Below, piece by piece: positions 7,388 through 16,826 of a DNA stretch of 47,736 bases. The stretch is from Tepidicella xavieri (GTDB lineage: Bacteria; Pseudomonadota; Gammaproteobacteria; Burkholderiales; Burkholderiaceae_C). The position numbers and the translations under genes are program-made. Each line of letters starts with the position of its first letter. Position 1 is the first letter of the stretch. The stretch spans positions 1-47,736 of the forward strand of contig NZ_SNYL01000018.1 in NCBI RefSeq assembly GCF_004363315.1, read 5' to 3'. The notes beneath the pieces were generated by a model. That model saw only the letters and a list, made by a program, of their open reading frames with translations. It did no database searches and was not told the origin of the DNA.

Positions 7388-10300
7388 GTGACCCAGCACA
7401 TCACCCCGATCGAGGGCGGCAACGCCCTCGGCAACTTCCGCGCCCAACAACTCCTGGCCCGCCTGCAAGGCATCAGTGAAAAGATCGTAGGCGTGTCGGC
7501 CCGCTTCGTCCATCTCGTGGCCACCGAGCACGCCCTGGATGCGCAGCAGCGCAGCCGCTGGCAGGCGCTGCTGACTTATGGCGAGCCCTATGCAGGCGGC
7601 GATGACGGGGTCCTGGTGGTAGTCACGCCGCGCTTGGGCACCGTCTCGCCCTGGGCTTCCAAGGCCACCGACATCGCCCGCAACTGTGGGCTGGCCGTGC
7701 GCCGGGTGGAGCGCATCACCGAATACCGGCTCACCCTCAAAACCGGCTTGCTGGGCAGCAGGGGCGCTCTGGATGGCGCCCAGTGGCAACAGGCCGCCGC
7801 GTTGCTGCACGACCGGATGACCGAAAGCGTGATGGCGCGGCGCGAAGACGCATGGCAGCTGTTCACCGAGCTGGCGCCCACGCCCATGGCGCACGTGGAC
7901 GTGCTGGGCGGAGGCCGCACGGCTTTGGCGCAGGCCAACACGGCATGGGGGCTGGCGCTGGCGGATGACGAAATCGACTACCTCGTGCAGGCGTTCACCG
8001 ACCTCGGTCGCAACCCCACCGATGTGGAGTTGATGATGTTCGCCCAGGCCAACAGCGAACACTGCCGGCACAAGATTTTCAACGCCCAGTTCACCATCGA
8101 CGGGGTGGCGCAAGACAAAAGCCTCTTCGCCATGATCCGCCACACCCACCACAGCAGCCCGCAGCACACGGTGGTGGCCTATGCCGACAACGCCTCCATC
8201 ATGGAGGGGCATGCGCTCGAACGCTTCGTGGCCCGCCCCACTGCTGGCGGCGCTGCGCCTTATGTGGCTGAAGCGGCTCAGCACCATGTGCTGATGAAAG
8301 TGGAAACCCACAATCACCCGACGGCCATTTCGCCGTTCCCGGGCGCAGCCACGGGGGCGGGCGGTGAAATCCGCGACGAAGGCGCCACAGGCCGAGGCTC
8401 GCGCCCGAAGGCGGGGCTGACGGGCTTTAGCGTCTCCCGACTGTGGGGGGGCTGGTCCGATCAACCCGGTGGCAAGCCCGAACACATCGCCAGCCCATTG
8501 CAAATCATGATCGAAGGGCCGCTCGGCGGAGCAGCGTTCAACAACGAATTCGGCCGGCCCAACCTGCTGGGCTATTTCCGCGAGTACGAACAAACCGTGG
8601 CCAGCAGCGCCGATACCGTGCAGCGCGGCTACCACAAACCCATCATGATTGCCGGGGGGCTGGGGCAAATCGACGCCAACCTGACCCGCAAGATCGAATT
8701 CCCGGCCGGTACCTTGCTCGTGCAGTTGGGCGGGCCGGGCATGCGCATCGGCATGGGCGGCGGCGCCGCCAGCTCCATGGCCACCGGGGTCAACGCCGCC
8801 GACCTGGATTTCGACTCTGTGCAGCGTGGCAACCCGGAAATCCAGCGTCGGGCGCAAGAGGTCATCAACCACTGCTGGGCCATGGGGGCCGACAACCCCA
8901 TTTTGGCCATCCACGACGTGGGCGCCGGCGGGCTGTCGAACGCCTTTCCGGAGCTGACCAACGACGCCGGGCGCGGCGCCCGTTTCGACTTGCGTGCCAT
9001 CCCGTTGGAGGAAAGCGGTCTGGCACCGAAAGAAATCTGGTGCAACGAAAGCCAGGAACGCTACGTGCTGGCCATCGCCCCCGAGTCGCTGGACACGTTC
9101 CGGGCATTTTGCGAACGCGAACGCTGCCCCTTCGCCGTGGTGGGGGTGGCCACCGAGCAGCGCCAGCTGGTGCTGGAAGACGGCGACAACGAAAAGCCAG
9201 TGGACATGCCGATGGACGTGCTGCTGGGCAAGCCCCCACGCATGCACCGCGATGTGCGCAGCCTGGAGCGGCAGACACCCGAGATGGACCTGACCGGGGT
9301 AGATTTGCAGCGGGCCGTCATCGACGTGCTGAGCCACCCGACGGTCGCGTCCAAGCGGTTTCTGGTGACCATCGGCGACCGCAGCGTCGGTGGGCTGACG
9401 CACCGCGACCAGATGGTGGGCCCCTGGCAGGTGCCGGTGGCCGATTGCGCCGTCACCCTGGCCGATTTTTCGGGCTTTGCGGGTGAGGCCATGAGCATGG
9501 GCGAGCGCACACCGCTGGCGGCCACGGATGCGCCCGCCTCGGGCCGCATGGCGGTGGCCGAGGCCATCACCAACTTGCTGGCTGCGCCCATCGAGTTGCG
9601 CCGGGTCAAGCTCAGCGCCAATTGGATGGCCGCTTGTGGCGAGCCGGGCGAAGACGCCGCCCTGTACGCCACCGTCAAAGCCGTGGCGATGGAACTGTGC
9701 CCAGCCTTGGGCATCGGCATCCCCGTGGGCAAAGACAGCCTGTCCATGCGCACCCAGTGGCCACACGACGGGCAGACGCGCAAGGTCACCTCGCCCGTGA
9801 GCCTGATCGTCAGCGCCTTTGCCACGCTGCCCGACGTGCGCGGCACGCTGACGCCACAGCTCGACGCCCGGGAGGCCGACACCACCCTGGTGCTCATCGA
9901 CCTGGGCAAAGGCCAGCACCGGATGGGCGGCTCCATTCTGGCGCAAACCTTAGGCCAGCCCGGCGGTGCCGTGCCCGACCTCGACAGCCCTCGGGACCTG
10001 ATCGCCCTGGTCGATGCCATCAACGCCTTGCGGCGAGAGGGACGCATCCTCGCTTATCACGACCGCAGCGACGGCGGCCTGCTGGCGGCCGTGGCCGAGA
10101 TGGCGTTTGCCGGCCATGTCGGGGTGGCCCTCAACGTGGACATGCTCATCACCGAAGGCGACGGCATCAGCGACAGCCGCGCCGATCATGGCGACGCCAA
10201 GAACTGGACCGCGCAAGTCAGCGCCCGGCGCGAAGAGCTCACGCTCAAAGCCCTGTTCAGCGAAGAACTCGGGGTGGTGCTGCAAGTGCGCACCAGCGAG

Positions 10301-11404
10301 CGCAACGAGGTGATGCAGGTGCTGCGCCAGCACGGTTTGTCCAAGCACAGCCATTTCATCGGCAAGACCCGGCCCGCCACGTCGTCCATCGACGCGGGCA
10401 AGGGCCGGCTGCAAATCTGGCGCGACACCCAGGTGGTGTTCGACGCCGCCCTCGATGACCTGCACCAGGTCTGGGACAGCGTGAGCTGGAAAATCTGCCA
10501 GCAACGCGACAACCCTGCCTGCGCCGATGCCGAGCACGCCGCCGCCGGCCGGCCCGACGATCCGGGCCTGCACGTGGCCCTCACGTTCGATCCGGCAGAG
10601 GACGTGGCCGCTCCGTTCCTCAACCTGGCCCGCCCCAAAGTGGCCATCCTGCGCGAGCAGGGCGTCAACTCCCACGTGGAAATGGCCTATGCCTTCCACC
10701 TGGCGGGCTTCGAGGCGCACGACGTCCACATGACCGATCTGCAAAGCGGCCGCGTCCGCCTGGCCGACTTCCGAGGCATCGTGGCCTGCGGGGGCTTCAG
10801 CTACGGCGACACGCTTGGAGCGGGCATCGGCTGGGCGCGCTCCATCACGTTCAATCCGGCCTTGGCCGAACAATTCCAGGCCTTCTTCGCACGGCCTGAT
10901 ACGTTTGGCCTGGGGGTGTGCAACGGCTGCCAGATGTTTGCCGAACTGGCCGACATCATTCCCGGGGCCGATGCCTGGCCGCGCTTCACGACCAACCAGA
11001 GCGAGCGCTTCGAGGCCCGCCTGTCCCTGGTGGAGGTGCTGGAGTCACCCAGCCTGTTCTTCCAGGGCATGGCCGGCAGCCGATTGCCGATCGCGGTGGC
11101 CCACGGCGAGGGTTACGCCAATTTCACGCAGCGCGGCGACGCCGACCGGGTTCTGGGGGCCATGCGATTTGTCGATCACCACGGGCAAGCCACCGAGGCA
11201 TACCCCTTCAACCCCAACGGCAGCCCCGGCGGCCTGACGGCGGTCACCACGGCCGACGGCCGCTTCACGGCCATGATGCCTCACCCCGAACGGGTGTTCC
11301 GCAACGTGCAAATGAGCTGGACGGACCTGGGCGCCACCGGCGGCCTGGACGCCTTGAGCCCCTGGATGCGCCTATGGCGCAACGCCCGCCGCTGGGTGGG
11401 TTGA
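7388..11404 (+). CDS. purL: Phosphoribosylformylglycinamidine synthase (PurL, large single-chain form)
   Basis: Catalyses the ATP- and glutamine-dependent conversion of FGAR to FGAM in purine synthesis. At 1338 residues it is the full-length proteobacterial form: N-terminal domain, linker, two AIRS-like synthetase domains, and a C-terminal class I glutaminase. Visible motifs include [22 protein letters not shown] minus its ends (roughly residues 300-320), GGGAASSM in the first synthetase half, and the glutaminase triad C1178 in GVCNGC, H1299 and E1301 in MPHPERV. The GTG at 7388 gives the normal N terminus. TAAAAT at 7353-7358 is a possible -10 box. It stands alone, divergent from the flavodoxin gene. 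Confidence 0.97.
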   Translation: MTQHITPIEGGNALGNFRAQQLLARLQGISEKIVGVSARFVHLVATEHALDAQQRSRWQALLTYGEPYAGGDDGVLVVVTPRLGTVSPWASKATDIARNCGLAVRRVERITEYRLTLKTGLLGSRGALDGAQWQQAAALLHDRMTESVMARREDAWQLFTELAPTPMAHVDVLGGGRTALAQANTAWGLALADDEIDYLVQAFTDLGRNPTDVELMMFAQANSEHCRHKIFNAQFTIDGVAQDKSLFAMIRHTHHSSPQHTVVAYADNASIMEGHALERFVARPTAGGAAPYVAEAAQHHVLMKVETHNHPTAISPFPGAATGAGGEIRDEGATGRGSRPKAGLTGFSVSRLWGGWSDQPGGKPEHIASPLQIMIEGPLGGAAFNNEFGRPNLLGYFREYEQTVASSADTVQRGYHKPIMIAGGLGQIDANLTRKIEFPAGTLLVQLGGPGMRIGMGGGAASSMATGVNAADLDFDSVQRGNPEIQRRAQEVINHCWAMGADNPILAIHDVGAGGLSNAFPELTNDAGRGARFDLRAIPLEESGLAPKEIWCNESQERYVLAIAPESLDTFRAFCERERCPFAVVGVATEQRQLVLEDGDNEKPVDMPMDVLLGKPPRMHRDVRSLERQTPEMDLTGVDLQRAVIDVLSHPTVASKRFLVTIGDRSVGGLTHRDQMVGPWQVPVADCAVTLADFSGFAGEAMSMGERTPLAATDAPASGRMAVAEAITNLLAAPIELRRVKLSANWMAACGEPGEDAALYATVKAVAMELCPALGIGIPVGKDSLSMRTQWPHDGQTRKVTSPVSLIVSAFATLPDVRGTLTPQLDAREADTTLVLIDLGKGQHRMGGSILAQTLGQPGGAVPDLDSPRDLIALVDAINALRREGRILAYHDRSDGGLLAAVAEMAFAGHVGVALNVDMLITEGDGISDSRADHGDAKNWTAQVSARREELTLKALFSEELGVVLQVRTSERNEVMQVLRQHGLSKHSHFIGKTRPATSSIDAGKGRLQIWRDTQVVFDAALDDLHQVWDSVSWKICQQRDNPACADAEHAAAGRPDDPGLHVALTFDPAEDVAAPFLNLARPKVAILREQGVNSHVEMAYAFHLAGFEAHDVHMTDLQSGRVRLADFRGIVACGGFSYGDTLGAGIGWARSITFNPALAEQFQAFFARPDTFGLGVCNGCQMFAELADIIPGADAWPRFTTNQSERFEARLSLVEVLESPSLFFQGMAGSRLPIAVAHGEGYANFTQRGDADRVLGAMRFVDHHGQATEAYPFNPNGSPGGLTAVTTADGRFTAMMPHPERVFRNVQMSWTDLGATGGLDALSPWMRLWRNARRWVG

Positions 11405-11425
11405 TCGGGGGAATGTGCGCCTGGC

Positions 11426-11467
11426 TTGACTGAGGTCAACACAGCCGGGCGGGGTGTTCCGTACACT
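11426..11467 (+). promoter_or_regulatory. FNR/Crp-type operator and -10 box of the hemerythrin gene
   Basis: A perfect inverted repeat TTGAC-TGAG-GTCAA occupies 11426-11439; it matches the Crp/Fnr-family consensus TTGAT-N4-ATCAA except for the paired T/C, A/G change. A TACACT box follows at 11462-11467. A start about 7 bases beyond it, near 11474, places the operator centre at about -41.5, the classic class II activator position. The site and spacing are seen directly; regulation by an oxygen- or NO-responsive FNR-family protein is inferred. Confidence 0.7.
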
Positions 11468-11502
11468 GGGCTGGCTCACATCAAGCCAGCCCTGGAGATT
11501 CG

Positions 11503-12042
11503 ATGAACACCCCCGCCACCGCCGACGCCCCCATCGACGACTTTTCTCAATGCCACGCCGGCATTTTCCGCAAGCTCGACATGCTGGGCGAATTGCCGGC
11601 GTTGCTGCAGCCCGCGGCGCGCGCCCGCGAAGTGGCGGAAAAGGCGCTCGACTTTTTCCGTGAAGCCATTTTCGAGCATCATCTGGACGAAGAGCGCGAA
11701 TTGTTCCCAGCCGTGATCGAAAGCGCCGAAGCGGGGGAGGAACGCGAGCAGGTCAAGGCCATGGCCCGCCGCCTCACCGACGAGCACCGCGAACTGGAAC
11801 GGTTGTGGAAAAGCCTGGAGTCCGGATTGAAGAAAGTGGCCAAGGGGCAATTCAGCGACGTGATTGACGTGGCCACCATCGAAGCGCTGGTGTCACGCTA
11901 TCGCGCCCATGCCGAATTCGAGGAGCAGGCGTTCCTGCCCCTGTCGCAGCAGATTCTGGGCCGCAACGCCAACCACATGGCCGCGCTGGGCATGTCGCTG
12001 CACATGCGCCATGCGCGCGGCCCGCTGAACGCCTACGTCTGA
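11503..12042 (+). CDS. Hemerythrin HHE domain protein
   Basis: Predicted cytoplasmic four-helix non-heme diiron protein of 179 residues. Histidines and acids fit the HHE pattern: H18 (CHAG), FEHHLDEERELFP near residue 58, DEHRELERLW near 88, and RAHAEFEEQAFLPL near 131. Members bind O2 or NO, or repair nitrosative and oxidative damage to iron centres. No signal peptide is visible. It is monocistronic, 98 bases after purL and convergent with rlhA, 12 bases away. The FNR-type palindrome upstream suggests induction under low oxygen or NO. The fold is clear; the exact role (oxygen buffering, YtfE-like repair or sensing) is not. Confidence 0.85.
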   Translation: MNTPATADAPIDDFSQCHAGIFRKLDMLGELPALLQPAARAREVAEKALDFFREAIFEHHLDEERELFPAVIESAEAGEEREQVKAMARRLTDEHRELERLWKSLESGLKKVAKGQFSDVIDVATIEALVSRYRAHAEFEEQAFLPLSQQILGRNANHMAALGMSLHMRHARGPLNAYV

Positions 12043-12054
12043 GACGACGCGCGG

Positions 12055-14052
12055 TCAGTGCGCCGCCTGGGCGTCGGGGCGGCGGCGGTAAAAGGTCAGC
12101 GGCTGCTCGGCCGCCTGCCGGAGCACGCTGCGCTTGATTTTGCCCACCACGTGCATCTCGCATGGCTTGCAGTCGAAGCGCAGCGTCAGCTTTTCCTTGC
12201 CGTTGATGAGCTGCAGCGGCTCGGCTTTGACCGTGCCTTGCACGCCGGTCACGCCCTTGGCCTGCTTGGGGCACAGGCTCAGCGAATAGCGCACGCAGTG
12301 CTTGGTGATCATCAGGCTGACTTCGCCTTCTTCCTCGTGCGCTTCATACGCCGCGGCGATCACGCGCACCCCGTGTCGGGCGTAAAAGTCTCGCGCCTTG
12401 TGGTTGAAGACGTTGGCCAGATAGCTCAAGGTGTCTTCGGGATAGGGCACGGGCGGATGCACGGGCTGGGCGCGGGCAGGGCGTTGATACGCCTGGGCAC
12501 GGGCGGCTTCCAGGCTGGCCACCGCGTGACGGCGCAAGGCGTTGATCTGGGAGGCTGGCACAAACCACGGTTGCGACAGCTGCACTTGAATGTCGTGCGC
12601 CTGAAAAATCGTCTCGCCCAGGCGGCCCAACTGTTCACGGCATTTGTCCATGGCCTGGATCGGGTCCTTGGCCAATGGCCAGGCTCCGGCCAGCTGAGCG
12701 CTGCCTACATGGCCATCTTCGTCGGTCAGGGTCAATTCCAGGCCGTCGGAGCCGTCGGTCAGCGTTGCCCACACGCCGATGCGCCGATCGGCGGAGGGCT
12801 TGTCGAGCGTGCGCACCCATTCCATGCTGCGGTTGCGGTTGACCGTCGTGCCCGGACGCAGGTCTTTGAAGCCCGACATCGGGTCTTTCGGAAACACCCG
12901 CCACCGCGTTCCGCCTTCCGCCCCTGGGCCCACGCGCTCGACGCGGTTGGTTTGCAGGCCCACCAGGTTGTGCTGCAAATCGTAATAGCACAGACCATCG
13001 CCGTTGCTCAGCGTGGTGTGCGCTTCATGGGTTTCCAGTTCCAGCCATTCGCCACCCAGGCGGGTGACCCAGCCGATGGGCTGGCCCGGATTTTTCGGCG
13101 TGTCGAATGCACCGATGTCGATGCGTCGTCCGTTGACGAAGTAATCGGTGAACTCGCGGTTGAAGTTCTGGTTGGGATCGGGCGTGAAGGTGTAGGTGCA
13201 GCGCCCGCTGGAGCCGCGCGCCAGTTCCGGGCGCTCTTGCAGGATGTCGTCCAACAACTGGCGGTAATGGGCCGTGATGTTTTTCACATAGCCCATGTCT
13301 TTGTAGCGTCCCTCGATCTTGAAGCTGCGAATGCCCGCATCGACCAAGGCCCGCAAGTTGGCGCTCTGGTTGTTGTCCTTCATCGACAGCACGTGTTTGT
13401 CGTGCGCAATGATGCGGCCCTGGCTGTCTTTGACTTCATAGGGCAGGCGGCAAGCTTGCGAGCAGTCGCCTCGGTTGGCGCTGCGCCCGGTGCGGGCATG
13501 GCTGATGTAGCACTGGCCGCTGTAGGCCACGCACAGGGCGCCGTGGATGAAGAACTCCAGCACCGCCCGGCCGGGGGCATCGCGCGGGCCCAGCGCGGCA
13601 TCGATGGCGGCAATCTGCGGCAGGGTCAGTTCCCGGGCCAGCACGATTTGCGACAGCCCCACGTCTTGGAGAAAGCGGGCTTTTTCGGGGGTGCGGATGT
13701 CGGTCTGGGTGCTGGCGTGCAATTGAATGGGGGGCAGATCCAGTTCCAGCAACCCCATGTCCTGAATGATCAGCGCATCGACGCCGGCCTCATACAGCGC
13801 CCAGGCCAGACGCCGGGCCGGCTCCAGCTCGTCGTCGCGCAGAATGGTGTTGAGCGTGACGAACACCCGGCTGTGAAATCGATGGGCATGACGCGCCAGC
13901 CGCTCGATGTCGGCCACCGTGTTGTCGGCATGGGCCCGCGCCCCGAATGACGGGCCGCCAATGTAAACGGCATCCGCGCCATGGTTGATGGCTTCGATGC
14001 CGATGTCGGCATCGCGCGCAGGTGACAAGAGTTCAAGCTGGTGGGGCAACAT
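12055..14052 (-). CDS. rlhA: 23S rRNA 5-hydroxycytidine C2501 synthase RlhA (peptidase U32 family)
   Basis: RlhA installs 5-hydroxycytidine at C2501 of 23S rRNA in the peptidyl transferase centre and belongs to the misnamed U32 peptidase family. The 665-residue length and collinear similarity to E. coli RlhA (YdcP) support the assignment over TrhP/YegQ, which is about 450 residues. Shared segments include HGADAVYIGGPSFGAR, the U32 signature EFFIHGALCVAYSGQC, the cysteine pair CSQACRLPYE, KIEGRYKDMGYVKNIT, and the C-terminal CPKQAKG and FDCKPCEMHVVGKIK cysteine-rich segments, probably holding an Fe-S cluster. The start at 14052 lies only 33 bases from the divergent start at 14086. Confidence 0.93.
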   Translation of the reverse strand: MLPHQLELLSPARDADIGIEAINHGADAVYIGGPSFGARAHADNTVADIERLARHAHRFHSRVFVTLNTILRDDELEPARRLAWALYEAGVDALIIQDMGLLELDLPPIQLHASTQTDIRTPEKARFLQDVGLSQIVLARELTLPQIAAIDAALGPRDAPGRAVLEFFIHGALCVAYSGQCYISHARTGRSANRGDCSQACRLPYEVKDSQGRIIAHDKHVLSMKDNNQSANLRALVDAGIRSFKIEGRYKDMGYVKNITAHYRQLLDDILQERPELARGSSGRCTYTFTPDPNQNFNREFTDYFVNGRRIDIGAFDTPKNPGQPIGWVTRLGGEWLELETHEAHTTLSNGDGLCYYDLQHNLVGLQTNRVERVGPGAEGGTRWRVFPKDPMSGFKDLRPGTTVNRNRSMEWVRTLDKPSADRRIGVWATLTDGSDGLELTLTDEDGHVGSAQLAGAWPLAKDPIQAMDKCREQLGRLGETIFQAHDIQVQLSQPWFVPASQINALRRHAVASLEAARAQAYQRPARAQPVHPPVPYPEDTLSYLANVFNHKARDFYARHGVRVIAAAYEAHEEEGEVSLMITKHCVRYSLSLCPKQAKGVTGVQGTVKAEPLQLINGKEKLTLRFDCKPCEMHVVGKIKRSVLRQAAEQPLTFYRRRPDAQAAH

Positions 14053-14085
14053 AATCAGGGCTTTCGAGCCAACCCGCTATTGTCT

Positions 14086-14943
14086 ATGAAACGCCAGGAT
14101 TTCCGCTTCTTTCACCGCCTCCGCGTCCGATGGGCGGAGGTGGACATGCAAAAAATCGTCTTCAATGCCCATTACCTGATGTACTTCGATGTGGCGATGA
14201 CCGAGTATTGGCGGGCGCTGGCCATGCCTTACGAAGAATCCATGCACGGCATGGGCGGGGATCTCTACGTGAAAAAAGCCTCGGTCGAATTCCACGCTTC
14301 GGCCCGCATGGACGATCTGCTCGACGTGGGCATGCGCTGCAGCCGCTTGGGCAATTCCTCGATCACCATGACGGGAGCGATATTTCGGGGCGAATCGCTG
14401 CTCATCAGCGCAGAACTGATTTACGTGTTTGCCGATCCGGCCACCCAGACTTCGCGGCCGATCCCCGCGGCTTTGCGTGCGTTGATGGAGGGTTACGAAG
14501 CGGGCGAGCCGGTGCTGCAGGTGCACACTGGCGATTGGGGCGCCCTGGGCCGGGATGCCCAACGCGTGCGCACGGCCGTGTTCATCGAAGAGCAAGGCAT
14601 TCCCAAAGAGGAGGAGTGGGATGCGGCCGACCAGACCTGCCTGCACGCCGTGGCCTACAACCGGTTGGGCCAACCCGTGGCCACGGGTCGCTTGCTGTCG
14701 GCGGGCGAGGGGGTGGGCAAGATCGGTCGCATGGCGGTGCATCGGGCCCTGCGCGGCACCGGGGTGGGGCGCACCATCGTCGAAGCACTGACGCAGTTGG
14801 CACGCCAGCGCGGCGACCACACCCTGCGCTTGAGCGCGCAGCGCACGGCAGAGGGCTTTTACCGGCGGCTGGGCTACGTCTGCGTGGGCGGCACTTATGA
14901 AGACGTGGGCATCCCCCATGTGGACATGGAGATCCGCCTGTGA
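14086..14943 (+). CDS. Fusion of a YbgC/FadM-type hotdog thioesterase and a GNAT acetyltransferase
   Basis: Two domains are joined in 285 residues. Residues ~1-130 form a 4-hydroxybenzoyl-CoA-type hotdog: RVRWAEVD(20)MQKIVF aligns with the catalytic Asp region of YbgC, followed by NAHYLMYFDVAMTEYW. Residues ~150-285 are a GNAT domain resembling ElaA: VRTAVFIEEQGIPKEEEWD, then GKIGRMAVHRALRGTGVGRTI, with the R-x-x-G-x-G acetyl-CoA loop, and ending in FYRRLGY. The hotdog half probably hydrolyses acyl-CoA; the acetyl acceptor is unknown. The ATG at 14086 is preferred; an in-frame GTG at 14041 would overlap the rlhA start. Its 3' end overlaps the convergent NRDE gene by 49 bases. Confidence 0.85.
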   Translation: MKRQDFRFFHRLRVRWAEVDMQKIVFNAHYLMYFDVAMTEYWRALAMPYEESMHGMGGDLYVKKASVEFHASARMDDLLDVGMRCSRLGNSSITMTGAIFRGESLLISAELIYVFADPATQTSRPIPAALRALMEGYEAGEPVLQVHTGDWGALGRDAQRVRTAVFIEEQGIPKEEEWDAADQTCLHAVAYNRLGQPVATGRLLSAGEGVGKIGRMAVHRALRGTGVGRTIVEALTQLARQRGDHTLRLSAQRTAEGFYRRLGYVCVGGTYEDVGIPHVDMEIRL

Positions 14944-15791
14944 CGGCTGTGCGCCAGCGGCCAACGGTCCAGCCCCACGGCGCTGGGCACCGCCTCCGGG
15001 CGGTGGGTCCATTCATCCAGTTCCACCGCCCCCAGGGCTGAGGTGGGCCAGCGAACCAGCAAGGTGCTGCGCGTGCCATAGCGCCCTTCGGGAAGATGGA
15101 CAAAGGCGCTGGACAGCCCCGGTGTGTCGGACGCAGGGGCGTCTGGGTGCCGGGGGTCGAGCAGCGCATCGAGCAAGACCGCTTGCCACGCCGGCAGCGC
15201 AGCGGTTGCGGCCTCTGCCGAATGATCCAGATGCTGCAAGGCCGTCTGCATGGCCTGCTTGAGCCGGACCGTCTTGGGCCAAGGGGTATCGAGCGCCGCA
15301 TTCGACAAGCCATAGATCCCGGGCGTCAAGGTCGCTCCCCACCAGCCTTCCGGCAAATCCAGGGGCTCACACCCCTGCGGCACGTCGGCCGGCCGGTTGG
15401 TCAGCCATGTCCAGCGCCCTTGCGCACAGTCGCCCAGGACGATGTTGAACCCGCCATAGGCCGCCGGGTCCAGGTGCTGGACAAAGGCATGCACATCGGG
15501 CACCGGGGCCTGAGCCTGTAGCCAGCGAGTCACCAAATCGCCCCGACTGCGAGCGCCAGAGGGGGGCTGCGCAGCGCGGACATTGGTCAGCATGGCCACC
15601 CGGCCCGTCGGGTTCATGCCCAGCCAAGTGCCTCCGGCGAGCCGATCCCGCCCGGCGCAAACCGGCGTGCCGTCGGGCAAGGCCCAGCAGGCCAACGGAT
15701 CGGTCGGTCGGTCCCAGTATTCGTCGCGGTTGGCCGCCAGCAACAGGGCGCAACCGGGATGCATGCCCCACGCAAAAGCCATCAGGCACAT
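14895..15791 (-). CDS. NRDE/TANGO2 family protein
   Basis: Member of the NRDE family, related to eukaryotic TANGO2, with 298 residues. It starts MCLMAF, keeping the conserved Cys2, and has the name-giving ANRDEYWDRPTDP motif near residue 20, followed by AGRDRLAGGTWLGMN and GRVAMLTNVR. The biochemical role of bacterial members is unresolved; heme or lipid handling has been proposed for TANGO2 relatives. A GGAG lies 10-13 bases before the ATG. It follows ygfZ by 15 bases, so the two are probably co-transcribed. The last 16 codons overlap the opposite gene ending at 14943. Confidence 0.88.
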   Translation of the reverse strand: MCLMAFAWGMHPGCALLLAANRDEYWDRPTDPLACWALPDGTPVCAGRDRLAGGTWLGMNPTGRVAMLTNVRAAQPPSGARSRGDLVTRWLQAQAPVPDVHAFVQHLDPAAYGGFNIVLGDCAQGRWTWLTNRPADVPQGCEPLDLPEGWWGATLTPGIYGLSNAALDTPWPKTVRLKQAMQTALQHLDHSAEAATAALPAWQAVLLDALLDPRHPDAPASDTPGLSSAFVHLPEGRYGTRSTLLVRWPTSALGAVELDEWTHRPEAVPSAVGLDRWPLAHSRHRRISMSTWGMPTSS

Positions 15792-15806
15792 GTCGGGCTG
15801 GCTCCG

Positions 15807-16763
15807 TCACACATCGGCCAGCAACGCATAGGGCAGGGGCAGCAGGGTCAGCGCGGGGCCATTGGGGCTGCCCAGCGTCAAGGGCTGACCATCGGCCGCC
15901 GCCGTCTGCATCGACACGATGGCGTCCCAACCGCCGTCAGGGTGGGGGGCGGCCTGCACCACCGTGCCGCACGGCTGCTCGGCATCGCTGGCATGGAACA
16001 CGTCTTGGCCGGCCTGGACCTCGGCATCCAGGTGCAGCAGATAGGCGCGGCGCTTGAGCGTGCCTCGAAACTGGCTGCGGGCCACCACCTCCTGGCCCGG
16101 ATAGCAACCCTTTTTGAAGTTCACGCCGCCAACCGACTCGTAATTCAGCATCTGCGGCACGAAATGCTCGACCACCGGCTGGCTGACCATGACCACCGCG
16201 CTGCGAACCTCCAGCCAGTCCCACACCGCCCTCGGCAAGTCTGTCGCGCCAGGGCAGGGGGCTTGGGCATCCGCGCAGCACAAGGCCCGCTCCAGGCCCA
16301 TGGCGGGGGGCAGGCGCACCCAGATGGCTCCTGCCTCCGAGCGCCACACGCTCCAGGTTGCCTGCGCCAACTCACGGGGCACGTCCGATCCCACCACGCC
16401 CCACAGGGCCCAGGCATCGCTCGCATCCGACAAGCGCACCTTGGCGCGAAGTACAAACAGGCTCAGGCGCTTGAGCGTGGCGGGCAGCACATCTTGGGGG
16501 CCGGTCAGCAGCACCTCGTCGGCTGCACGCTTGAAGCCGATGAACGAGGCCAGCAACCGCCCCTTGGGATTGCAGTAGCCCGCCAGCCGGGCTTCGTTCA
16601 TGCCCAGCAAGGCGAAATCTTGGGTCAGCTGCCCATGCAAGAAGGCTGCGGCGTCCTCGCCCTGGGCGCGGATCACGCCCCAATGGGCCAGGCGCACCAC
16701 GCCCGCAAAGCGGGCCGACATATCGATAGAGGAGGGCGATGGGTTCGAGGTAAGCATGCGCAT
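15807..16763 (-). CDS. ygfZ: tRNA-modifying / Fe-S cluster assembly folate-binding protein YgfZ
   Basis: Folate-dependent protein of the GcvT-like family that supports Fe-S enzymes such as MiaB. The diagnostic motif K-G-C220-Y-P-G-Q-E is present, with the essential cysteine; AHWGVIRAQGEDAAAFLHGQLTQD at the N terminus is the usual first part of the fold (residues ~25-48). Length is 318 residues from the ATG at 16763; ATG at 16757 is an equally plausible start, and neither has a strong ribosome binding site. It is divergent from mltG across 63 bases, where TATGAT (16788-16793) may serve mltG, and upstream of the NRDE gene. Confidence 0.9.
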   Translation of the reverse strand: MRMLTSNPSPSSIDMSARFAGVVRLAHWGVIRAQGEDAAAFLHGQLTQDFALLGMNEARLAGYCNPKGRLLASFIGFKRAADEVLLTGPQDVLPATLKRLSLFVLRAKVRLSDASDAWALWGVVGSDVPRELAQATWSVWRSEAGAIWVRLPPAMGLERALCCADAQAPCPGATDLPRAVWDWLEVRSAVVMVSQPVVEHFVPQMLNYESVGGVNFKKGCYPGQEVVARSQFRGTLKRRAYLLHLDAEVQAGQDVFHASDAEQPCGTVVQAAPHPDGGWDAIVSMQTAAADGQPLTLGSPNGPALTLLPLPYALLADV

Positions 16764-16826
16764 GGACGGGAACGGTTTGGGGTCACGTATGATCGGACCG
16801 CTGTATTGTCCCAGAGGTCCAAGCCC

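Noticed and set aside
7334-9946. An 870-codon open frame on minus, opposite purL
   Set aside because: Antisense shadow of purL; no domain is recognisable and there is no start context.
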